Of a stretch of DNA of 64,000 bases, positions 54,176 to 62,491 are shown one piece after another. Source of the DNA: Thermococcus sp. 4557 (lineage in GTDB: Archaea; Methanobacteriota_B; Thermococci; Thermococcales; Thermococcaceae); NCBI RefSeq assembly GCF_000221185.1, contig NC_015865.1, positions 1,178,001 to 1,242,000 on the forward strand, written 5' to 3'. A program made the translations under genes and the position numbers. The notes under the pieces were generated by a model. The model ran no database searches, was not told where the DNA came from, and was given only the letters and a program-made list of their open reading frames with translations. Position 1 is the first letter of the stretch. Every line of letters starts with the position of its first letter.

Positions 54176-55078
54176 ATGAGGAAGATGAGCTGGGAGGAGT
54201 TTGCGAGAAGCATGGGCGTCGAGCCCCAGATTCTTGAGAACAGGGAAGCGAGGCTCTTAAAGAAGTTCGTCATGGATTTGGAGTTCCCCACCCACTGTCA
54301 GGGCTGCCAGGGACTGGATTTGAGCAACCCGAATCCCGTTCACCACCCGAGCTATGAGCTTACCCCCGCCTGCAACCACGACTGCATCTTCTGCTACTCG
54401 AACGTTGCGGTAAAGCTCGGGAAGGCCCCGAAGCCCGGCTACTACGGCTGGGATGATCCATACGCGATAACCGTTTCGCAGTACGGCGAGCCGCTGATAA
54501 GCCCGCGCATAGTTGAAGTGAACAAGATGCTCCGCGAGAGGTTTCCAAAGGCGAGACTCGACCTCCAGACCAACGGTTCCCTGCTGACGGAGGAGCTGTG
54601 GAGCAAACTCGACTTCGACCTGGTCATGATAAGCCTCGACGCGGCGAGCAGGGAGAAGCATTTGATGATAACCAACGCGGACACCTTTGAAAACGTCGTG
54701 AACGCCCTTAGGATAGTCGGCTCGGACAAAAGCGTCCGCTCCGTCGTCAGGACGATATTCATGCCCGGCATCAACGACGATGACATACCGAAGATAGCGG
54801 AGCTTGCTTCCTCCCTCGGAATAGACGAGATGATGCTCCAGCCGCTCACAATCCATGAGCTGAACGTTGAACGCTTGAGAAAGGCCGGCCTCGACTTCGA
54901 GAGGGCGGAGAGCGTGAGGGAGTACCTGAAGGCGGCCATGGAGGCGAAGGAGCACATAGACGTTCGCATAAGCGGCTGCCAGCTGGCCGTTTACAGGACG
55001 ATGGACCCGCTGACGCTCTTCAGCGCGAGGCGCGTCGCCAGGGACGTGGCACCGGCGATGAAGAGGGAAAGGGTGTAA
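54176..55078 (+). CDS. Radical SAM protein, function unknown
   Basis: 300 residues. SAM cluster motif CNHDCIFC gives Cys66, Cys70 and Cys73 in TPACNHDCIFCYSN; an extra CQGC pair (Cys41, Cys44) lies before it. The TIM-barrel part keeps DLQTNGSLLTEEL and VMISLDAAS. No RiPP precursor or obvious partner is next to it, so the substrate is unknown. Start at 54176 after CCGGTGAGAGA; TATA box CTTTTTAAA at 54137-54145. Monocistronic. Confidence 0.85.
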   Translation: MRKMSWEEFARSMGVEPQILENREARLLKKFVMDLEFPTHCQGCQGLDLSNPNPVHHPSYELTPACNHDCIFCYSNVAVKLGKAPKPGYYGWDDPYAITVSQYGEPLISPRIVEVNKMLRERFPKARLDLQTNGSLLTEELWSKLDFDLVMISLDAASREKHLMITNADTFENVVNALRIVGSDKSVRSVVRTIFMPGINDDDIPKIAELASSLGIDEMMLQPLTIHELNVERLRKAGLDFERAESVREYLKAAMEAKEHIDVRISGCQLAVYRTMDPLTLFSARRVARDVAPAMKRERV

Positions 55079-55192
55079 CCCCCGGCACCATTTTTCTACA
55101 CAACGGGGAACATTTCCCCATCTTAATCTCTGACTCTGTTACGATGGAAATCTTTTTAAGTGGGAGGCGTACATTACCACGGTGCTCCAGGA

Positions 55193-56239
55193 ATGGGATT
55201 CATTGGTAAAGTCCTGGAGAACGTAACACTGCTCATAATTGTTCTCATCATCACGGGCGTTCTAATAGCCCAGGCCGAGCACAAGATACACTCGATCGAG
55301 ATGAACAATCTCGGAATTCCAGCGGATGGTGGGAGGGGGATAAGGGAGAGCCTGGAAAAAACCTACAGGTACGTCAATTTCTCCCTCGCCCTGTTCAGCA
55401 GGAAGAACGGAAGCGTCGTCGTGGTAAGATACGGAAACATGACGACCGAAATATACCACCCCTCTCCCCGCGAGATTTTTGAAAAGGCCTTTCGGACGAC
55501 ACCGGAGAGGGCAATACTGACGACTTTCACGGTTCTCCTGCTGACGATGGCGCTGGTGTTCCTGCTGGGCCTCTACTGGGGGCTGAAGGCCGGCTATCGG
55601 GGAGGCTGGTGGGACAGGGTTCTCTCCGCCCTGGCACCGATATTCTCCGCCATTCCTGGCTGGTTCTGGGCGATATTCCTGCTGTGGATGCTCTGGTGGC
55701 GGCTGGACCTTTCCACGATAGATTACATGGGCTACATCGCCCACGCCAAGGCCACGGGGGAGATAAGCGTTTTAACCTACCTGAACGCCCTCCTCCTTCC
55801 CGTCCTCACCCTGACCTTCGCCAACGTCGTCATCTACGCCTTCAACGTGAGAACCCTTGTGAAGAAGGAAACTCATGAGGAGCACTTCTTCGCCGACGTG
55901 CTCAAGGGCCTTCCCGACAGGCGGATAATGAAAAAGCTCCTCAGAACGGTTCTCCCCTCGTTCCTGACCTTCACGAGCTACAACTTCCTCGGCCTGCTGA
56001 TAAACGCGATGGCCGTTGAAAAGCTCTTCAACGTGAACGGGATTGGCTACGTCTTCGCCCACTCCGCGGGAAAGGACTACTACGTATCGCCCGGCGGTGA
56101 GATAACGCAGACGTTCGCCTTCAACGGCGGGCACATCTTCTTCGTCGCCCTCGTCATGGTCCTGCTCTACTTCATCAACTCGACGGTCATGGAGGCGCTG
56201 TACCTGAAGCTCGACCCCAGGGTGAGGCGGAATGTTTGA
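55193..56239 (+). CDS. Orphan dipeptide/oligopeptide-type ABC permease (OppB-like)
   Basis: 349 residues with about six membrane segments and a dipeptide-permease C-terminus (NVNGIGYVFAHS, YFINSTVMEALYLKLDPRV). The first helix is followed by an external segment of about 80 residues. The usual EAA loop is poorly conserved (FADVLKGLPDRRIMKKLLRT). RBS GGTG-type, TATA box CTTTTTAAG at 55151-55159. Only a second permease follows; no ATPase or binding-protein gene adjoins. Confidence 0.8.
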   Translation: MGFIGKVLENVTLLIIVLIITGVLIAQAEHKIHSIEMNNLGIPADGGRGIRESLEKTYRYVNFSLALFSRKNGSVVVVRYGNMTTEIYHPSPREIFEKAFRTTPERAILTTFTVLLLTMALVFLLGLYWGLKAGYRGGWWDRVLSALAPIFSAIPGWFWAIFLLWMLWWRLDLSTIDYMGYIAHAKATGEISVLTYLNALLLPVLTLTFANVVIYAFNVRTLVKKETHEEHFFADVLKGLPDRRIMKKLLRTVLPSFLTFTSYNFLGLLINAMAVEKLFNVNGIGYVFAHSAGKDYYVSPGGEITQTFAFNGGHIFFVALVMVLLYFINSTVMEALYLKLDPRVRRNV

Positions 56240-57509
56240 GAGAAACCTCTCAACCCGGGCGGCGGTGGCGATAATTCTATCGTTCATCCTAGTCTCCATC
56301 ATCGGTCCCCACACCCTGAACCACGAGGACGTTGAGAACTGGGACAATCTAAGCTACTGGCGTCTTAACCCGCAGGGGGTTCCGCCGGAATGGTACGGCG
56401 AGCTGGTGGGGCTTCCAAAGACGGAGTGGCTCCAGGGGGAGCGTCAGGCGGGGGCGTTCGTCTTCACCTACGACTTCCACTACTCGTCCTCACCCTCGGA
56501 TATCATCTTCATTCCAAACTCGACGGGAGTGATGAGGATAAAGATCATCGGGCCGGACGGGCGGGAATACATCCTCTGGGACGGCTACGTTTTCGGCGAG
56601 ATACACTTCTCCAAGAACCCCAGCGTGTTCGTCAGGATAGCGGGGGAGAAGTGCAACGTGACTCCAGACGGCGGGAACCTGCTGTTCCATGATGCCTTCA
56701 ACGTGATATTCTCGAAGCCCACCGAGGACTGCCTGGACCATCCGGAATTCCTGAAGGGGGAGTACAAAATAGTGGTCGAGGGCGCGGAGAAGGAGCCGAG
56801 GATAAGGGTGCTTGGAAAGAGCTACGGCCTCCTGGGAACCGACACCGTTGGGAGGGACGTCTGGACCGGCTTCATCTGGGGAATGAGGGAAACCATAGTC
56901 ATAGCCATCCTCGGCTCCCTCGCAACGGTTGGCCTGGCCCTGGTTCTGGGAACTCTGAGCGTCCTCTCGAGCTGGGTGGGCAAGATAGCGGATTTCGTAT
57001 CGCGGCTCGTGACGGTAACCCCGGTTCTTCCTGTGGCCGTGTCCGCGGTGGTTCTCGTGGCGGCGATAGACGAGAACTACGTCATCAAGGCCAGTCCACT
57101 CGCGATAGCCCTCATCGTGGGAATCCTGATGATGGGGAACGTCTCCCGAAACGTCCGCTCGATGGTGGAGGAGGAGCTGAGAAAGGAGTACGTCGAATCC
57201 GCCAGGGCGCTCGGCGGGAGTTCCCTCTGGATTCTCAGGAAGCACGTCTCAAAGGTTCTGGTGCCCTACACCGTCTATCAGTTCGCCCTCGCCGTCCCCG
57301 GAACGATAGCGTTCATAACCCTCCTGGGCTTCTTCAACATCGTGCCGGGCTTCAACTGGGGAACCATAATGAGCCAGACCATAAGGGAGGGGGCAACCTA
57401 CAGGCTGGCATGGTGGCAGGTGGTTCCGGTCGGGGTTTCAATAGGCCTTCTGGCGCTCTCCTTCGTGTCTCTGAGCAGGAGGATAGAGGAGGAGTTCCTG
57501 AAGCGCTGA
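56232..57509 (+). CDS. Orphan peptide-type ABC permease (OppC-like)
   Basis: 425 residues; first helix, an external domain of about 150 residues, then LLGTDTVGRDVWTGFIWG and five helices with the EAA loop YVESARALGGSSLWILRKH. Same build as the OppC-type protein at 46768-48237 but clearly divergent. GGGTGAGGCGGA precedes the ATG, and it overlaps the previous gene by eight bases. The pair must borrow ATPases from elsewhere, or act with another partner. Confidence 0.82.
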   Translation: MFERNLSTRAAVAIILSFILVSIIGPHTLNHEDVENWDNLSYWRLNPQGVPPEWYGELVGLPKTEWLQGERQAGAFVFTYDFHYSSSPSDIIFIPNSTGVMRIKIIGPDGREYILWDGYVFGEIHFSKNPSVFVRIAGEKCNVTPDGGNLLFHDAFNVIFSKPTEDCLDHPEFLKGEYKIVVEGAEKEPRIRVLGKSYGLLGTDTVGRDVWTGFIWGMRETIVIAILGSLATVGLALVLGTLSVLSSWVGKIADFVSRLVTVTPVLPVAVSAVVLVAAIDENYVIKASPLAIALIVGILMMGNVSRNVRSMVEEELRKEYVESARALGGSSLWILRKHVSKVLVPYTVYQFALAVPGTIAFITLLGFFNIVPGFNWGTIMSQTIREGATYRLAWWQVVPVGVSIGLLALSFVSLSRRIEEEFLKR

Positions 57510-57554
57510 GGGGAAGCGTTAAATAAGTGCCCGACAAAATAGAACCAGAGGGAC

Positions 57555-58253
57555 ATGGGGGGATACCCCGTGCTTCGGGAGCTCTTCGCATTCCTCTTCC
57601 TGACCGCGTTTCTCTTCATCAACCTATTCCTGATGCTGATGAGGGCCTTCGGAAGCCTGACCGGAATGGCTTGGAGGAAGGTTCTCCGCCTCGACGTTCC
57701 GGAGAACGAGAAGAAAGGCATCGCGAGACTCTACACGCTGGTCTGGCTGGCCGTGGGAGTCTGGGCGTTCTGGAAGCTCTGGGGGGCCAGCTGGAGCGCG
57801 GCATTCTTCGGCTTCCTCGCCTTCAGGAGCGGGGCGAACATAACCAAAACTCTCGTCTACGGCCTCCACGACCAGAAGATCATAGAGGAGCACACGGAGG
57901 AGGGCACGGTTCTGGGGATAGTTGGGATGGCGACCAAGCTGTCGATACTTCTCGAGACTATCTTCGTCGTCGCCTTTGCGCTGGCGTACAAGGCTTTCTC
58001 TGTAACCCTCGGCCCCAACGGAATGAGCGCAAACACGTTCATCCTCTCCCTCTGGCTCTCAGGACTGGCCTTCGGTCTGCTCTTCGGCTGGTTCATAGCC
58101 AGGAACAACAGGGGGATACTCCTCAAGAACGCCATAGCTACAGTAGGCTTCTTCGCGACGAAGAAGGGCAAGAGAAAGACCGACGAGACCGTGAAGAAGG
58201 CAAAGGACACCACAGGCAGGCTGAAGTCAAAGGTTTCAAAGAAGTCCGGATAA
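57555..58253 (+). CDS. Hypothetical membrane protein with basic tail
   Basis: 232 residues, about five membrane segments (FLFLTAFLFINLFLMLM, LVWLAVGVWAFWKLW, ILLETIFVVAFALAY, FILSLWLSGLAFGLLFGWF) and a Lys-rich C-terminus of about 35 residues. No family recognised. Two starts are possible: the ATG at 57555, close to the transcript start implied by TTAAATAA near 57521, or the GTG at 57570, five bases after GGGGGGAT. The next gene's promoter overlaps this stop. Confidence 0.65.
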   Translation: MGGYPVLRELFAFLFLTAFLFINLFLMLMRAFGSLTGMAWRKVLRLDVPENEKKGIARLYTLVWLAVGVWAFWKLWGASWSAAFFGFLAFRSGANITKTLVYGLHDQKIIEEHTEEGTVLGIVGMATKLSILLETIFVVAFALAYKAFSVTLGPNGMSANTFILSLWLSGLAFGLLFGWFIARNNRGILLKNAIATVGFFATKKGKRKTDETVKKAKDTTGRLKSKVSKKSG

Positions 58254-58284
58254 AGCTTTTAAGAGTCCTTCCTTTTCCCAGACC

Positions 58285-59115
58285 ATGCTCAAGTGCTCAC
58301 TCTGCATTCACGACGAGAGGACTGCGAAGATAGACATCATCGACGGAAAACCCGTCTGCAGGGAGTGCCAGGTCTATATGAGGCACCCGATGGACCGGGA
58401 GGGGATAAGGAAAGAGCTCGAGGAGCTCATGAAGGGCGTGGACAGGGCAATCGTCGCCTACTCCGGCGGTAAAGACAGCGTAGTTGCCCTCTACCTGGCG
58501 AAGGAGGTCTATAAGATTCCCAGCCTGGAGGCGGTCATGATAGACCACGGGCTCATGGCAGAGGAGGCCATAGAGAACGCCCGGAGGATAGCGGAGCACC
58601 TTGGGGTTCCATTCAAAATCCTCCGCTACGACTACTCCGACATCTTCCGCGAGGCCCTTTTGAAGGCCGAATCCCCCTGCAGGCGCTGCTCCAAGAGAAC
58701 GATGGAGAAGCTGAGGAAGTACGCGCTCAAAAACGGCTACAAGTACATCATCACCGGCCACGAGCTTCCCTTCGGCCACCATCCGTACAGGCTCATGAGC
58801 GGAGGAGTGGTTCAGATAAGGCTCCTCTCCATGATGACCGAGGGGGAGAGGCTCGAAATCCTGGAGAGGCTACCCTTCGAGTTTCCAGAGCTGCCGGGCT
58901 ACACCACCAACTGCCTAGTTCTGGGCCCGGCCCTCGAGAGGTACTGGGAGGTTCACGGCCACAGCTTCGAGCACCGCAGGATAGCGGCCCTCGTGCGCTA
59001 CGGCCTCATGGACAGGGAAAAGGCCGAGAGGGAAGTGGCAAAGCCCAGTGTGCCGAAAGAACAGAAAAAGCTTGTATACCTGAAATTGGGCCTTGATACA
59101 TCCTTACTGGAATAA
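58285..59115 (+). CDS. PP-loop sulfurtransferase-like protein (TtuA/TtcA family)
   Basis: Probably adenylates and thiolates a tRNA base, or a related reaction. PP-loop SGGKDS at residues 60-65, a zinc finger at the N-terminus (CSLC and CREC), and three cysteines placed as in the [4Fe-4S] TtuA enzymes: Cys132 and Cys135 in PCRRC and Cys210 in TTNCLVLG. The C-terminal zinc finger of TtuA is missing (276 residues), so it may be a different branch. The TATA box CTTTTAAGAG lies 25 bases before the ATG, so leaderless. Confidence 0.8.
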   Translation: MLKCSLCIHDERTAKIDIIDGKPVCRECQVYMRHPMDREGIRKELEELMKGVDRAIVAYSGGKDSVVALYLAKEVYKIPSLEAVMIDHGLMAEEAIENARRIAEHLGVPFKILRYDYSDIFREALLKAESPCRRCSKRTMEKLRKYALKNGYKYIITGHELPFGHHPYRLMSGGVVQIRLLSMMTEGERLEILERLPFEFPELPGYTTNCLVLGPALERYWEVHGHSFEHRRIAALVRYGLMDREKAEREVAKPSVPKEQKKLVYLKLGLDTSLLE

Positions 59116-59141
59116 CGCGAGCCGCGAAAAAAGGAATAGGA

Positions 59142-60365
59142 TCACTGGAGGGAGGCCCTCAGAGCCTCCAGGGCCTTCTTCAGGACCTCTTCCGGCGAAA
59201 GTTTGAACCCACCTCCCCTCGCCAGCACGTCGCTACCCCCACCGCCGCCACCGGCCTCCGAGAGAACCTCCCCGAGCAGTTCCCTCATTGAAATTCCCTG
59301 AACGTTCTCGTTTTTGGCAAAGACCACGTAGTTCTCCCCGACCACAAGGGCCACGGTGTTCGGGTTCTTGTCCACCAGATACACCACGAATGCCTGGGCG
59401 TCCTTCATCGGTGCCTCTTCAATGTACGAGACCACTTTAATCCCGCCGATTTCCCGGGCCTCCTCCAGGAGCGCCCTGGCCTTCCACCTCCAGAGCTCCC
59501 GCCTGAGGCCGTCCTTTTCCTCCTCCAGCCTGCCCATCTCGGCCTTAAGCTCCCTAACCCGCTCGACGAGGGGGCGGTTCTTGTTGGGCATCTCGTCGAG
59601 GCTCAGCCAGTAGTCTCCCAGGAGGTCGTCGAGGTATTCGAGCGCCCTGTTCCCGCAGACGAACTCCACCCTCCAGAGCTTCCGGCTCTTGCGGTAGAAC
59701 CTGACGACCTTGATGAGGCCCACCTCGCTGGTGTTCCTCACGTGCGTCCCGCCGCAGGGTATGACGTCGACGCCGGGAATGGAGACTATCCTAATCGGGG
59801 GCTTCACCTTGTCGGAAAGCTCCTTCCTCAGCTCCCTTCTCAGGTTATCGGGAAGCTCGTCATAGACCTCGACCTCAACCTGCAGGTTCCTCCACACCAC
59901 CTCGTTGGCCCTCTTCTCGGCCTCAAGAACCATCTCCCACGTCAGCTCACCGGGGTAGTCGATCTCTATCTTGTTGTTGGTTTCAAAAATCTGGAAGCCG
60001 GTGGTGTTGGCGTCGTAGAGGTCCTTGAGAACCGCGGAGAGTACGTGCTGACCGGTGTGCTGGCGCATGTTCTCATATCTCCACTCCCAGTCGAGGAGAA
60101 GTTTCACCCTCTCGCCCGGCTCCGGGAGGCGTCCCTCAAGCCTTCCCTCGTGCCATACCTCCCCCTTGCCTTCGACTCCGTCCACGAGAATCCTAAAGCC
60201 CTCGCCCACTATCGTCCCCCTGTCCGAGGGCTGGCCGCCGCCCTCGGGGTAGAATATCGTCCTGTCAAGGAGAATCCTGACCCTTCCCCTTTCAACTTCA
60301 ACGTTTCTGATTACCGCCTCGGCTTCCCGGAGGTAAGCGTCGGCATAGAACAGCTTCTCAGTCAT
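59142..60365 (-). CDS. alaX: Alanyl-tRNA editing protein AlaX-L
   Basis: Trans-editing hydrolase that clears mischarged Ser- or Gly-tRNA(Ala). Residues 1-235 are the AlaRS-like editing domain with zinc ligands His103 and His107 (HTGQH), Cys204 and His208 (CGGTH). A coiled-coil helix (about 260-295) leads to a DHHA1-type domain with GGGGGGSDVLARGGG near the end. 407 residues, the long AlaX form. RBS GGTGATGAC. Single gene before the ATP synthase operon end. Confidence 0.91.
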   Translation of the reverse strand: MTEKLFYADAYLREAEAVIRNVEVERGRVRILLDRTIFYPEGGGQPSDRGTIVGEGFRILVDGVEGKGEVWHEGRLEGRLPEPGERVKLLLDWEWRYENMRQHTGQHVLSAVLKDLYDANTTGFQIFETNNKIEIDYPGELTWEMVLEAEKRANEVVWRNLQVEVEVYDELPDNLRRELRKELSDKVKPPIRIVSIPGVDVIPCGGTHVRNTSEVGLIKVVRFYRKSRKLWRVEFVCGNRALEYLDDLLGDYWLSLDEMPNKNRPLVERVRELKAEMGRLEEEKDGLRRELWRWKARALLEEAREIGGIKVVSYIEEAPMKDAQAFVVYLVDKNPNTVALVVGENYVVFAKNENVQGISMRELLGEVLSEAGGGGGGSDVLARGGGFKLSPEEVLKKALEALRASLQ

Positions 60366-60412
60366 GTCATCACCGGAGAGAAAAGGGGAACTGGAAATAA
60401 AAGGTTGTTGCC

Positions 60413-61066
60413 TCAGGAGCCCTCGGCCTGGGTCCTGGCCTCGATGAGGGCCTTAACCCTCTTCAGCCTGAAGAAGTTCTCGCGCTCCATCTCGTCGAGC
60501 CTCTGCTTGATGAACTTAACCGTTGCCTCCATGCGCGGGATTATGATGTACTCGAGGGCATTGACGCGCCTCTTTGTGACCTCTATCTCCCTCGCGAGCC
60601 TCTTGAGCGTCTCCTCAACCTCTGCGAGGCGAACGGCCAGGTCGAGAACCTCCTCGAACTTCTCGGCGGCGAGGTCGACCTTGGCGGAGCTGGAGACGAA
60701 GGCGTAGCCGCGCTCGTTCGTGCCCCTTCTGAAGGATTCCGCCTCGATGAGCGGAACCGGGACACCCATGACGTTCCTCCTCTTTATCTCGACCTCCCTG
60801 TTGGGCTCGACGCTGAGGCTTATCTCCTTGAGACGGAGCATTCCCACGTCTATCTCCGCCGCCTGAAGGGCCCTGAAGGCCTCGTCCATTTTCCTCCCAA
60901 GCTCCTCCCTGAGCTGGAGCGCCTCATCGTATATCGTGAAGAACTCCATGATGAGGGCGTCCTGCTTGTCCTTGAGGAGCTTGTGGCCCTTCTTGGCCAG
61001 CTTAATGCGCCTCTTGAGGTTCAGGAGCTCCATACGGGTGGGCTTGACGTTGAGCAGCTCTGCCAT
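60413..61066 (-). CDS. atpD: A-type ATP synthase subunit D
   Basis: Central-stalk subunit that rotates inside the A3B3 head. 217 residues, almost entirely helical with long coiled-coil segments: N-terminal [21 protein letters not shown] and C-terminal [20 protein letters not shown] are hallmark stretches. The start at 61066 follows GGTGGTCGAG. Follows atpB by 27 bases; last gene of the operon seen here. Confidence 0.94.
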   Translation of the reverse strand: MAELLNVKPTRMELLNLKRRIKLAKKGHKLLKDKQDALIMEFFTIYDEALQLREELGRKMDEAFRALQAAEIDVGMLRLKEISLSVEPNREVEIKRRNVMGVPVPLIEAESFRRGTNERGYAFVSSSAKVDLAAEKFEEVLDLAVRLAEVEETLKRLAREIEVTKRRVNALEYIIIPRMEATVKFIKQRLDEMERENFFRLKRVKALIEARTQAEGS

Positions 61067-61093
61067 CTCGACCACCTAAAGATTGAGGGGAGG

Positions 61094-62491
61094 TCAGCCC
61101 TCCCTCTTCCTGTACTTGGGGTGGTACTTGAGGATGTACTCCTTCCTGACACGCTTGAGCTCGCTCTCCGGAAGCTCGGCAAGGAGCTCCCAGCCGAGGT
61201 CAAGGGTCTCCTCGATGCTCCTGTCCTCGTCGTAGCGCTGGGCGACGAACTCCTTCTCGAAGCGCTCGGCAAACTTGAGGTACTTCCTGTCGGTTTCACT
61301 GAGTGCCTCCTCACCAACGACGGCGACGAGGTCCCTGAGCGACCTTCCTTCGGCGTAGGCCGCGTAGAGCTGCTGGCTGAGCTGCGGGTGGTCGTCACGG
61401 GTCATGCCCTTACCGATACCGTCCTTCATCAGACGGCTGAGCGACGGAAGGACGTCAATGGGCGGGTAGATACCCTTCCTGTGGAGGTCCCTGCTGAGGA
61501 CTATCTGGCCCTCGGTGATGTATCCGGTCAGGTCCGGAATCGGGTGGGTGATATCGTCGTCCGGCATCGTCAGGATGGGCACCTGGGTGATGGAACCCTT
61601 CCTGCCCCTGACACGGCCGGCGCGCTCGTAGATGGTGGCGAGGTCGGTGTACATGTAACCCGGATAACCACGCCTTCCGGGAACCTCCTCACGGGCGGCT
61701 GAAATCTCACGAAGGGCTTCCGCGTAGTTGGTCATGTCCGTGAGGATGACGAGCACCTGCATGTCGTAGTCGAAGGCGAGGTATTCGGCAACGGTCAGGG
61801 CCATACGCGGGGTGATGATACGCTCGATGGCCGGGTCGTCGGCGAGGTTGAGGAAGAGACCGGCTCTCTCTATTGCACCGGTCTCCTCGAAGCTCTTCTT
61901 GAAGAAGTTGGCCTCCTCGTAGGTGATACCCATGGCCGCGAAGACGACGGCGAACTGCTCCTCCTCACCGAGGACCTTGGCCTGCCTGGCTATCTGGGCC
62001 GCGAGCATGTTGTGCGGAAGACCCGAACCGCTGAAGATGGGCAGCTTCTGACCGCGGATGAGGGTGTTCATTCCGTCTATGGCGGAGACACCGGTCTGGA
62101 TGAAGTCCCTCGGGTAGGCACGGGCGACGGGGTTGAGCGGTGCACCGTGGACGTCACGCCTGTCCTCCGGGATGATTTCAGGGCCTCCGTCGATGGGCTT
62201 TCCGATACCGTTGAATATCCTTCCGAGCATGTCCATGCTGACCGGGACCTTGAGGGTCTCTCCGGTGAAGCGAACGCGGGTCGTCTTGACGTCGAGGTCT
62301 CTCGTTCCCTCAAAGACCTGGACGATGGCCATGTCCTGCCTGGCCTCGAGGACCTGACCCTTCCTCTTCTCGCCCCTCTCGGTTTCTATCTCAACGACCT
62401 CACCGTAGGCGACGCCCTTGACGCCCTGAACTATCATGAGCGGTCCGTAAATCTTGCTAACGGTTGAGTACTCCATTCCCGGCATCGACAT
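61094..62491 (-). CDS. atpB: A-type ATP synthase subunit B
   Basis: Non-catalytic nucleotide-binding subunit of the A3B3 head, 465 residues. Beta-barrel start [16 protein letters not shown], a degenerate P-loop region ([11 protein letters not shown] in place of GxxxxGKT), [22 protein letters not shown] and [16 protein letters not shown]. The ATG at 62491 overlaps the atpA stop (TGATG), so translation is coupled; a second ATG at 62485 is possible. Confidence 0.95.
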   Translation of the reverse strand: MSMPGMEYSTVSKIYGPLMIVQGVKGVAYGEVVEIETERGEKRKGQVLEARQDMAIVQVFEGTRDLDVKTTRVRFTGETLKVPVSMDMLGRIFNGIGKPIDGGPEIIPEDRRDVHGAPLNPVARAYPRDFIQTGVSAIDGMNTLIRGQKLPIFSGSGLPHNMLAAQIARQAKVLGEEEQFAVVFAAMGITYEEANFFKKSFEETGAIERAGLFLNLADDPAIERIITPRMALTVAEYLAFDYDMQVLVILTDMTNYAEALREISAAREEVPGRRGYPGYMYTDLATIYERAGRVRGRKGSITQVPILTMPDDDITHPIPDLTGYITEGQIVLSRDLHRKGIYPPIDVLPSLSRLMKDGIGKGMTRDDHPQLSQQLYAAYAEGRSLRDLVAVVGEEALSETDRKYLKFAERFEKEFVAQRYDEDRSIEETLDLGWELLAELPESELKRVRKEYILKYHPKYRKREG

